Below are positions 21,808 to 31,713 of a DNA stretch of 64,000 nucleotides, one piece after another. The notes beneath the pieces are model-generated. The model had not been told where the DNA came from and did not search any database. It was given only the letters and a program-made list of their open reading frames with translations. The number at the start of each line of letters is the position of its first letter. Position 1 is the stretch's first letter. Origin of the DNA: Corythucha ciliata (Eukaryota; Arthropoda; Insecta; Hemiptera; Tingidae); the NCBI GenBank assembly GCA_038030265.1, contig CM075941.1, forward strand, positions 9,486,001 through 9,550,000. Direction: 5' to 3'. Made by a program: the position numbers and the translations under genes.

Positions 21808-22986
21808 TTATTGGGAGCTAAAGAAGGAGCTAACGTGGCCATGAAATCGTTCCACCACCCTCCCTCCGGTAAGGGAGGCCTTCTTGTTTTGCATTTGTTT
21901 TATGTTATCCCAAACTTCTCCAATAGGCGTAGCTCTTGAGAGTTTTGAACAGAACGCTGTCCACGACGCTTTCTTTTTCTCCTTTATAAGTTTTTTGAAG
22001 GAGGCGTCAGCATTACGATATGAGATCCAGTTTTCTTCGGATGAGTGACTTTTGTATGCACGGAAAGTTTCTCGCCTTATGAGCACCTGCTTGGCACATT
22101 CTGAATCCCACCAGTCATTCTTTGATCCTTTGGCTTTGACTTTATTTGGATGTTTAGGTATAGCGTTCTCACAGGCACGGTTGATTTTCCGAATGAAACT
22201 ATCATAATCCGACTCACCATCCACGTGGACTTCGTCGATGGATTCCAAAAAGGCTTTGTATTTGTCCCAGTCTGCTCTGTGAATGTCCCATGTGTGTCTG
22301 AATTTGCTAGTTCTGAACTCTAATCGCTGATTAGCAGTTATTAAAATTGGATAGTGATTAGATCCCATTGGGTCAGGCAAGACTTCCCAATGAAACATAC
22401 CAGCAAGGTCAGGAGTGCAAAGGGTAATATCAGGTGTGGATTTGCGAGATTGAAAAACATTATTAACATAGGTAGAGGATCCATCGTTGAGTATAATAAG
22501 GTTTTGGTTCTCCACTTCTTCCAGCAGGCGGTCTCCCTTGGCATTACAGAAGTCACACCCCCAAGAGTAGTGATGACAGTTAAAATCTCCCGCTAAAATT
22601 AGTGGTTTCCTTAAGCTTGACATGAAATTATTCCATTCTTGCCTGGAGATATCATTTTGTGGGACATTTTAAAGAGATGTAATAGTAATTTGTTTGCGTA
22701 TATTGGGGATATTAATTGATGCTGTAACGGTCATAACATTTCGTATTTTGTAGTAATCAGTTACTTCCGTGTAGGGAATGGTGTTTTTAAGCAGAAGTGC
22801 AACCCCTGCTTTACCGTCAGGCCTGTCTTCCCGTATAATATTGTAACCGGGAAACTGTACATTAACATTTGGTTTAAACCATGTTTCTGATAAAAAGGCA
22901 ATGTCCACACTCTCCTCTGCCAAGAAAAGTTCCAGGCTATATTTATTGGCTACAGCTGAACGTGCGTTCCACTGTAGTATTTTCAT
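21808..22986 (-). pseudogene. NL3 apurinic-type endonuclease, ORF2 N-terminus
   Basis: ORF2 starts at the ATG at 22986 (MKILQWNARSAVANKYSLE). It shows the APE motifs SETWFKP, LILAGDFNCHHYSWG and MGSNHYPILI (the SDHxP motif altered to SNHYP). A downstream linker contains NDWWDSECAKQV. An in-frame TAA at 22669-22671 interrupts it, and the phase is lost after 21808. The protein nicks target DNA for target-primed reverse transcription. The decayed SDH motif adds to the evidence for inactivity. Confidence 0.9.
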
Positions 22987-23061
22987 TGTGAAGTTATATT
23001 AACTAAAAAATAATTCAATAAAAGTAGAAAATTAGTGAGGAGATTAAGCCCTCGACCCTGT

Positions 23062-24333
23062 CTATTTCTCTGGGGAATAATGTAACACTTTATCTTTTAT
23101 TAGAGATACTACTTCCGCCTGAGACATGTCCGTGGCGGAATATTTACTTTTCAGTTGATTAACCACCGAAAGAATGATTTCACAAACAGTGTCGATATTA
23201 TACTCTCTTCTCCATCGATCTGCGTCTTGTGTTCTGTGTGGGTTGTTGGTAATGGGGTCACTATAAAATGATTTAAGAATTTCGTTGCGTTCCTTTAATG
23301 TTTTGTTAGGAGGTGTTATTGGCCGGGCCCTTTTTGGGGGTCGACTGGAAAAGCAGAGAGGCGGAAAATGCCTGATTTCTTAAAGGTTCGGTACGGTTGC
23401 TAGAACATTTTTAAACGTCCTACCAGACAACCGATCTTTCGCCTCTGTAAATGTTAAATGCTCGGCGTGCATTAGAGTGCGGATAGAATTTTGTCTATTT
23501 GATTCTGGGCATGCGTTACTATCCAAGGAACCATGATTTCCTTTACAATGTATGCATTTAGGTGATGTGTTAGTACAATCTTTTGAATTATGTCCTTCGC
23601 CACACTTACTGCAGCGCTCAGTTCCTTTACATTGCCGGCTCATATGTCCGTATCTAAGGCATTTAAAACATTGCGGACTACGCGGAATGTACGGTTCCAC
23701 CGGGCAGCGTACGCGATATAATGTAACACTACTTGGTATGATCAAACCCCTAAAAGTCAACAGAATTGTCTGCGTCGGGATAAACTCGGTTTTATTTTCC
23801 CCGTCTCTTGCTTTCCGTAGAAAACGTCTGGCCTTGATTATTTTAATACTAGGGTCCTCCGAGACAGCCTCGGAAACGATATCTTCTTCGGACATGTCTT
23901 GCAAAACTCCTCGTATAATTCCTTGACGTTCAAGAAGGAAGCTTGGAATGTAAGAACGCAATTTCTTTTCTTTTAGTCCGGGTGAGTTTAACAAAACATT
24001 AGCGAACTCTCGGTTATTCAGTTCTAGCTTAACTCTGTTGCGGCCCACGGATTTGATCTGCACCACACTATTTTCAATGTTCGGGTGAACTTGACGAATA
24101 ATTTTGCCTAGGCTCATTGGGTGGATGCGACCAACATTTCCCGAATCATCCGTTGACTCGATGAAAATGCAGTACGGTCCGGAGTCCACTTTATCAAACA
24201 AACGAGTTACTCTTACTTCATTAATTGATATGTCCATTGTGTTATTATCCTTGTTAGTAACTGGTGTCGTAGTTTCAGGCCCCACCACCTTGTCAGGCGG
24301 TAGGTGCCTCCCATCTTCTGATTCATCACTCAT
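23062..24333 (-). pseudogene. NL3 ORF1, zinc-knuckle RNA-binding protein
   Basis: The ATG at 24333 (MSDESEDGRHLPPDK) opens a frame of about 423 codons. It is broken only by one TAA at 23380-23382; beyond it, coding sequence (SSRPPKRARPITPPNK and onward) continues in the same frame to the TAG at 23062. Three zinc knuckles are visible: CFKCLRYGHMSRQC, CSKCGEGHNSKDC and CIHCKGNHGSLDSNAC. That triple is typical of I/Jockey ORF1, a nucleic-acid-binding chaperone. The frame also happens to be open upstream to 24633 through the G2 LTR, which I treat as chance. The NL3 5' UTR (24334 to about 24470) abuts the G2 LTR. Confidence 0.88.
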
Positions 24334-24473
24334 TGTCGAGGATAATGAAAATAAAATAAAACAAAATAAATTCTCTTTAACCAAAGTTCTCGACCGTGAG
24401 TTGAGAGGTAGATGAGACGAATTATAGATATAAAAAACAAGTAGATAGACGATACGGAAGAAAAGATGTTCAC

Positions 24474-24572
24474 TGTTCAAAGGACAGAGACAAACTGAAA
24501 CAACTTTATTTTTTTGTTTATGACAATATGTTTTAAAAGGTAAAATGGAAAGGTGAGAATTTGTTCGCCACA
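24474..24572 (-). repeat. probable G2 3' LTR (~99 bp)
   Basis: On the minus strand a purine-rich AGGGAAGGAG precedes TGTGGCGAACAAATTC. The sequence ends near CTCTGTCCTTTGAACA and contains AATAAAG. Length and ending resemble the G3 LTR. The 5' LTR of G2 is missing, so this is inferred. Confidence 0.55.
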
Positions 24573-25905
24573 TTACTCCTTCCCTAGTGACAACGACCGA
24601 AATATGTCTTTGAAACGGACTGACTGGTAGCAACGGTACGTGGGCGGGTCAGGCATGTTGAGGAGGTGAGCTGGTTTAAGGCGATCAATCGATACGGAGT
24701 CTTCTTTCGTATCCTTTCTGACGACGAAATACTTTTGATGCCTTTGGATCACTTCGAATGGGCCTTCGTAGGTTTTTTGCAGCGGTTTCTTAACATCATC
24801 GTTTCGAATGAAGACATGGGAACATTTGTCCAAATCTCGATGGAAGAAAACTTTTTGTTTTTGGCGAAATTTTTGGAGAACAGGATGAATGTTGTGAAAA
24901 AATGATTTAATTTTTTGAACGTGTGCGGAATGGTCGAATTGGGTTTGAGAAGGAGTGAAGAATTCGCCGGGTATTTTGAGAGATGTGCCGTAAACCATTT
25001 CAGCGGAAGTGAAACCGGTCGCGTCGTTGACAACAGTTCGGAGTCCTAAGAGAATGAGAGGTAGTTTTTTCGACCCAGTCAGTTGAAGTTAAACATTTGA
25101 TAGATGTTTTCAAACAACGGTGCCACCTTTCGATTTTCCCATTTTTGATTGTGGGTGGTAAGATGTAGACGAGAGGTGTTTGATGCTGAGCATTTCGTTC
25201 AATGCACGGAAAAGCTTGGATTCAAATTGGCGTCCTCTATCCGTTGTTATTTGAGTTGGAACGCCGAATCGGGCTATCCAATGCTCTAGCAAAGATGTTG
25301 CGACCGTTTCAGCCGAGATGTCTCGTAAAGGAATAGCCTCAGGCCATTGCGAGTATCTATCGATGATAGTTAAACAATAGGAGTATCCTCGAACGTTTGG
25401 CATGGGACCGATTAAATAGACGTTGATGTGCTGAAAACGATTTTCGGGTAGTGCAATGTGTTGAAGTGGACTTTTGACATGTCGCGTGACTTTATTTTGC
25501 TGACATGGTAGACAAGTTCGGGCCCAATGTCGACAATCTTTGTTGATACTTGGCCAGACGAATTTTTGGGTTCTCCGGATTCCAGGATGCGCTAGGCCAT
25601 GAAATTTGTCGAAAATTTTTTTTCTAAGGGTAAGGGGGACGAAAGGTTTTGTGTCGCAGTAAATGTCCACTCCGCCTACCCCGGTAACTTTCTTAAGTTG
25701 TAGAGACGGGTATTTTCCTTGAAGGGCCCTCTTCAATTCGTTATCCTCTTCTTGCAACTGTTGAAATTCTTTAAAGTCGATGAGGTTGATCGCTTCAATT
25801 CTCGATAAAAAATCAGCAACGACATTGTCTTTTCCGCGAGAGTAACGGATGTCAGTAGAGAATTGGGATATGAAATCGAAGTATCGGAATTCCGTGCCGA
25901 AGGGT
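24573..25905 (-). pseudogene. G2 RNase H C-terminus and integrase
   Basis: From 25905 the minus strand encodes the end of a Gypsy RNase H ([20 protein letters not shown]). The integrase zinc finger follows (HGLAHPG..., CLPCQQNK), then the catalytic core. The first core Asp is replaced by Tyr (INVYLIGPM), the second is present ([10 protein letters not shown]), and the YHPQS motif runs into a frameshift near 25130. A C-terminal chromatin/DNA-binding-type domain occupies 24998-24573 (YEGPFEVIQRHQKYFVV). The RT half of the same element is at 34590-35736, and two non-LTR elements fill the gap. The roughly 80 central residues of RNase H are absent from both sides. Confidence 0.85.
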
Positions 25906-26043
25906 GCGTGACACAGGGTGAGCTGTGTATTTAACGGAGCCTCAGGGATACCAGGCGACCTCCCTGAGTATTAAGCCTTCCCACGTCATGCGGGGCTCTG
26001 CCGTGGGTGACTTTTATTTCCCTAGCTGCTCGTGGGACCGTTT

Positions 26044-27412
26044 ATGGATCGCGATCGTTTTACGTTGACAAACCCAGGGTTCATAACTCTGGAGCAGGTT
26101 GAGGACGAGCTTCTCAGTAGCCCTCAGCCTGCTCAGCCCGGCACCGCGGAGATGACGGGGGAGACCACCTCAATGGAGGTGGTTGAGCCCGGAACCTCCG
26201 GTGGTGTCGCTGAGGGAGTAGTCTCCCTCTCGGGTTCGCCGGTATCCGGCGTACCCGAATTACAAGCGGGTCAGGGAACGGTATCCGAACCCGTCGATCC
26301 CGCAACAGCGGCGCCTGGAGACCAGGAGATCGCTGATTTTGACAAATACGTCTCTGGCCTGACGACGCTTTTTGTGGCTGATTCGGAAGAAGCGGGAGGA
26401 ACCGGAAGCCGCCAGGGCGAGTGCTCAGCAGATGGTGGAGAAGAGGAAGAAGGGGAGAGCCTCTGCAGAGACGACTCCGGAGGGAGCCGTGAAAAAGAAG
26501 CGAAGGACGACCGCACAGGGTCCTTCGTACACCGGAGCGCTCAAGGGAAGGAAGCTTGGTGTGGTTCATAGAGACTACCCAGCAGTCCTCCTCTTGGACG
26601 ACCAGCTTGAGGCCCTGGAAAGGAGCATTGAAGCTGCTATTGTTGCGCTGGAACCTAAAGCTGGGGAGGTAGTGCCCCAGTTTGATGGTCTGGTGCGAAG
26701 GAGGGGATGGCTATCCATCACCTGCGAGGACGACGGGATGGCTGTTTGGTTAAAGTCGCTCGTTGAAAGTATCGTACCCTGGGAGGGGGCAAGGTTGAAG
26801 GTGGTTGAGGGGAGTGACCTGCCCAAGCCCAGGGTGGCGGTTGCATTTCTCCCGAAGTGCGCGGATCTGGGGAATGAGCAAGTCCTTCAGTTCCTCGTGC
26901 GCCAAAATCGGGGGTTAAATGTGGGACAGTGGAAGGTACTGTCCAGGAGTGTGCCTCAGGGCACGCCGGCTTTGATGATGACCCTGCTCATCGATGAAGA
27001 GTCGGCGAAGATCCTGGAAAGGAATAATGTAGTCCACATCAGGTTCGGCAAGGGGACCATCCGGCCTAAGGCTCGGAAGGGGGAAGGATCATCCTCCGGC
27101 CCCCGGCAGCAGCCGATGGAGGTGCATCAGGTAGCCGCTGCTGTGCGGGGTCCCACCCCCGCACCGCGGCAGGAAGAGCTATCTGTGGGAACAGCGGTTG
27201 GCGCCACGGCATCCGGGCAGTCAACGCAGGTAGCTCCCTCATATGCTAGGCCATCGACTAGCAAGGCGGGGGAGAGAGGTGATAGTGTCGGACCAGCGGG
27301 GGGTGAAAGAGTTCCGAAGGCGGCAGGTCGGGCACGGAAACCCCACCCTACTCCGAGTAAGGCGATGCTGAAGAAGCAATCGCGGAGTGGGGTACATAAG
27401 CGGAATAAGTGA
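26044..27412 (+). pseudogene. NL1 ORF1 with DUF4780-like domain, frameshifted
   Basis: The start is the ATG at 26044 (MDRDRFTLTNPGFITLEQ). An acidic, Pro/Ser/Gly-rich N-terminus reads to about 26375, where phase shifts into the frame ending at 27412. The second frame has a basic region (KKKRRTTAQG), then an ordered domain with FDGLVRRRGWLSITCED, WEGARLKVVEGSDLPKP and MMTLLIDEESAKILERN. That resembles DUF4780, a domain repeatedly found next to insect retrotransposon pol genes and probably the ORF1 nucleic-acid-binding protein. The tail is Gly/Pro-rich and basic. The stop overlaps ORF2 (TAAGTGA), suggesting coupled translation. The function of DUF4780 is not established. Confidence 0.7.
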
Positions 27413-30400
27413 CCGCTACGGGGTTGCGCTTCCTCCAGGTGAATCTGCATCGTGCGGCAGTGGCGTTGGCCGTCTTGAGCAGGGTGTTCACTGGGGGAAG
27501 CTATGACGTCGCCATGGTTCAGGAGCCATGGGCATGGGAGAGGCAGGTCAAGGGCCTCTTTGCGACAGCAGGTAAGCTGGTTTACTGTAGGGATGAGGAG
27601 CGGCCACGAACTGCGCTGCTTCTAAGTCCCGCAGTGAAATTTTTAACTATGCCAGAATTTCTGTGCAGAGATTTGACAGCAGTCATCCTGGAAGCCAAGG
27701 ACGAGGACCGGACCCGGAGGTGTGTGGTAGCTTCCGCGTACTTCCCGGGGGACGCTGAGGTGACGCCGCCGGAGGAGCTTCAGCGTTTGGTCCTGTACTG
27801 CAGCGCGAGGAACCTGCAGCTGATTGTGGGTTGTAATGCGAATGCTCACCATACCATCTGGGGAAGTACAGATGTCAATGCCAGGGGTGAGTCACTCTTT
27901 CAATTTTTGATGACGCATGACCTGGTGGTGGTAAATCAGGGCTCGATCCCTACTTTCGTGACAAGTGCGAGGAGTGAGGTCCTGGATGTTACTCTGGCTA
28001 GCCAGTTTTTGGCCAATAGTGTCAGAGATTGGAAAGTCATGTCAGAAACATCAATGTCTGACCATAGGCTGATTTCGTTTGAGGTCGAGTTTCCTAGGGT
28101 TAGAAGTACAGAGTACCGGAATCCCAAGAACGCGGATTGGGAGGTCTTTAAGGGGCATCTTGAACAGGAGTTGTCTGAGATGGACCTGGACATTCAGTGC
28201 CACGCCGATCTCGATAGGGCGGTGGAGGCGATAAATTCAGCGGTCCTCAGTGCGTATGAGGAAAGCTGTCCTGTTAAGGTGAAGAAGGGGAACAGGGAAG
28301 TCCCTTGGTGGAACAACGAGCTGGAGATGCTCAGAAGAGAAACGAGGAGGCTTTACAATAGGGCCAGATCACATGGGGAGTGGGAGGCTTATAGGCACTC
28401 CCTCACGGAGTATAACAAGGCCCTTAGGAAAGCAAAGCGGGCCACGTGGAGGACCTTCTGTGAGGGGATGGAGAATGTGTCCGTTATGGGCAGACTACAG
28501 AGGGTCCTGTCCAAAGAGAGCCCGGGCCAAATTGGTCTAATAAAAAAGGCAGATGGGGCGTATACCGAGAGCGCTAAAGAGACCCTGGAGGTCCTCCTGC
28601 GAAGTCATTTTCCTGATTCCAGAGAGGCAGGGGCCTCAGATGTTCAGGGTGAAGTGGTGGCTGACTGCCAGCCAGCAAATAATGCAATATGGAGCGCATC
28701 GGGGAAATTGTTTACGCCCGCGAAAATTAAATGGGCTATCGGCTCATTTAAGCCCTATAAATCCCCTGGGCCGGACGGGATATTCCCGGTCATGTTACAG
28801 CGTGGCCTGGAGGTCCTGGAGCCGCGTCTCAGAAGGATATTTAGGGCAAGTTATGCATTATCGTATATACCGAAGGCATGGAGGGAGGTCAGGGTTGTGT
28901 TCATTCCTAAGTCGGGAGCAAACTCCTCGGCCCAGGCAAAGGCGTACCGACCCATAAGCCTCATGTCCTTCCTCCTTAAAACAATGGAAAAGGTAATTGG
29001 CCTGGATATCAAGGACGGTTGCCTTAAAATTAAACCAATCCAGAGGAGGCAGCATGCCTACCAGGCGAGCAAGTCTACTGAGACCGCCCTAAACGAACTG
29101 GTGGGTAAGGTTGAGAATTCTCTGGAGGCGTAAGAAACTGCGCTGGGCTGCTTCCTGGACATAGGTGGTGCTTTTGATAACACCACCTATGACTCTATGG
29201 AGGCTGCAGTAAGGAGCAGAGGTGTTGATCCATCTTCAGTGAAATGGATCAAGGGGATGCTGGAATGCCGCGTCGTGACTTCGGAGCTGGGAGGGGAGAC
29301 TGTTTCCGTGTTGCCCTCAAGGGGGTGTCCCCAGGGGGGTGTGCTCTCTCCTTTGCTCTGGTTGCTCGTGGTGGACGAGCTTCTCGCTATCCTAATGGAG
29401 CAGAGTTATGAGGTAGTTGGTTACGCGGATGACCTTGCGATTCTAGTTAGGGGCAAATTTGATGATACCATATCCAGTAGGATGCAGGGTGCCCTTAACA
29501 TAGTGCAGCGATGGTGCAGCAGGCATGGTCTCACCCCTGAGAAGACCACCCTTGTTGCGTTTACCAGGCGGAGGAAGCTGGCATTTGGCATTAAAGGTAG
29601 TTCGACTGAATGGAGAAGTGTTGAAAGTAGGAAAAGAAGTCAAGTACCTTGGAGTTACCCTGGATCAGGGGCTCAAATGGACCTCGCATATCAAGAGGGT
29701 GCTGAATAAGGCCACGTTCGCATTGTGGGCTGATCGGAAAATGTTTGGCAAAACATGGGGTCTAAAGCTAAAAATGGTGTTGTGGCTGTATACAGCCGTT
29801 GTTAGGCCTATCGTCACCTATGGCTCACTCCTATGGTGGCAGAAGACGAAACAAGGGACAGTCCAGGCCTTGCTGAGTAAGTTGCAGCGCCAGGCCTGTC
29901 TTGGAGTAACGGGTGCTATGCATTCGTGCCCGACGGCAGCCATGGAGGTGTTACTGGACATGCCTCCCCTGCACTTTCATGTGCAGGCGACCGCATATAT
30001 GGCGGCGGTGAGACTGCTGCGGGCGGAGTACGTGAAGCGGGGTGTCCAGGTTGGGCACTTGCGTGTTCTGGAGGAAGTTGCATGTAGTGAGGCGGCTGAA
30101 GTCGTTACGGATCTCATGCATGTGAGGATGGATTTTGAGAAACCCTTTAAGGTCGACATAGGCAACAGCGACCTTTGGGATAAGGGTTTGCCGAGGCTTA
30201 ATCCCGGCACGCAAGTATGGTATACTGATGGATCTGTGAAGGATGGGGGTGCTGGCACTGGGGTCTTTGGCCCCAGGCTTCAGCATTGGGAGTCCCTTGG
30301 GACGACCGCCACCATCTTTCAGGCGGAGATCTATGCTATAGAAGCCTGTGCGCGGAAGATTAGTGAGAGGGGTCTCCGGAAAGCGAAGATCTTTATCCTG

Positions 30401-31042
30401 TCTGACAGCCAGGCGGCTCTTAAGGCCCTAGGCTCAAGCGTCGTGAATTCGAAGCTAGTTTGGGGATGTCTTGAAGCCCTCAGGCCTGTGGCAACGGCAA
30501 ACAGCCTTACTTTGATGTGGGTGCCGGGTCACAAGGGGTTTGAGGGGAATGAAATGGCTGATCAACTCGCGAAGAGAGGATCAGAGATGCCTTACGTGGG
30601 CCCGGAGCCAAGTCTCGGGGTCACGAAGTCCTTCACGAAGAGGCAGGTGCAGGCGTGGTTGGACGAGAGGCATCGTGAACACTGGGTTAGACAACCAGGT
30701 CTCAGGCAGGCCAAGCTCTTTGTCACTCCAAAGGGACGATCGGAGAAGGGCCTGATCTCTCTGAGCCGAGGAGACCTTAGAATCTTGGTGGGACTGCTAA
30801 CGGGACATTGTGCCCTTCGATATACACTCAGACTAATGGAGAAGTCTGACACGGACATTTGCAGATTTTGCGACCTGGCCGTGGAAACAGCAGAGCACGT
30901 ACTGTGTGAGTGCCAGGCTCTGGGGATGTGCTTCAACCGGAGGACATCTCCAGGATGGCTACGGGAAATATCCTCAACTTCGTTAAGGAGTGGTGGTGGA
31001 GGACGCTTGAAAGCTAGCGTCTTTCTTGGCAGGGCAACCTGA
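27409..31042 (+). pseudogene. NL1 ORF2: endonuclease, RT, RNase H
   Basis: Domains in order are: APE endonuclease (MVQEPWAWERQ, IVGCNANAHHTIWG, MSDHRLISFEVEF); RT (YRPISLMSFLLKTMEK, GCPQGGVLSPLLWLLVVDEL, GYADDLAIL); RNase H with all four acidic residues (WYTDGSVKDGG, FQAEIYAIE, LSDSQAALKAL, GNEMADQLAKR); and a C-terminal zinc motif (CRFCDLAVETAEHVLCEC). An in-frame TAA at 29131-29133 and a frameshift at about 29585-29640 break it. Remaining frames are 27409-29133, 29197-29709 and 29525-31042. RT style plus RNase H fits the LOA/R1/I assemblage. It would nick target DNA, copy the element and remove RNA. Confidence 0.9.
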
Positions 31043-31134
31043 GGGGACACCACAATAGATCTTATAGGTCGAGTTTGGTTGGAGATAGTTTCTTCTGGGC
31101 TTCCCTCCCCGTTTAATAAAAAAAAAAAAAAAAA

Positions 31135-31713
31135 TCGGAAGAAACCGAAACGGATGTTCAGGGTTGCTCAGAGACTACACCTGCAAATCCAACTATCAGC
31201 AACGAGAGTACAAATTTCGGGAGCGAAGATCCCTTACCATGCATTAGGGTCGAGAGAAGAGAGGCTGTGCAGGGAGGAAAGAGTTTTTCGTCAGTGGTCT
31301 CATCAAATCTCGCTGATGGGAAGGCGTTTGGACCCCTTACTTCTGTTCCTAAACCTCGGCTTGGTAATAAGTTCAATGTTAAAAGGAGAGAACTAGCGGT
31401 GCGGGGTGAGAAAAGCTGTTCGAGTGTGCTTACGGCTCCTAGAAAGAAAGGACTTTTCCTGTCGCGATTTGCACCGTCAGTTACGCCCGACGAAATCTTG
31501 AGTCTGGTACGCGAGCTCGGTTTCGACAGCGGGATTACACGTGATAAATTACCAACGAAGTATGATTCATATTCATCCTTCCGCTTAGTGGTTGATGAGA
31601 TATTTTACGAGACTTTGTTCGATCCAAGGCCAAAGGGATGCTTAATTGCTCCAGCTAGATGGCTCGGTCCTCCACGCCCAGTTCGAATGGAGAGTGCCCC
31701 AAACAGTGCATGA
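31135..31713 (+). CDS. NL2 ORF1, 3' part, ending in TGA-CTA-G
   Basis: An open frame from the truncation point to the TGA at 31711 encodes the C-terminal part of a non-LTR ORF1. LFLSRFAPSVTPDEILSL followed by KLPTKYDSYSSFRLVVDE is the RNA-recognition-like fold common in CR1/Jockey-type ORF1 proteins. It would bind element RNA. No ATG is needed, because the 5' end is missing. The stop codon is in frame with ORF2, and its 3' context is CTAG, the strongest known readthrough context in animals. See the finding on readthrough. Confidence 0.75.
   Translation, partial: SEETETDVQGCSETTPANPTISNESTNFGSEDPLPCIRVERREAVQGGKSFSSVVSSNLADGKAFGPLTSVPKPRLGNKFNVKRRELAVRGEKSCSSVLTAPRKKGLFLSRFAPSVTPDEILSLVRELGFDSGITRDKLPTKYDSYSSFRLVVDEIFYETLFDPRPKGCLIAPARWLGPPRPVRMESAPNSA

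Larger units (their letters stand above)
25906..31134 (+). mobile_element. NL1: LOA/R1-group non-LTR retrotransposon
   Basis: This 5.2-kb element has a 5' UTR (25906-26043), ORF1 (26044-27412), ORF2 (27409-31042), a 3' UTR with AATAAA (31115-31120) and a poly(A) tail (31118-31134). The left edge is where Gypsy G2 homology stops. It appears full length but carries at least two frameshifts and one stop. No convincing target duplication is seen, because its right side is directly joined to NL2. Confidence 0.8.

Noticed and set aside
24334..24633. N-terminal extension of NL3 ORF1 by 100 codons
   Set aside because: It runs through the G2 3' LTR and the NL3 5' UTR. The ATG at 24333 fits ORF1 structure.
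26114..26569. 151-codon minus-strand ORF
   Set aside because: It is the antisense shadow of the GC-rich NL1 ORF1.
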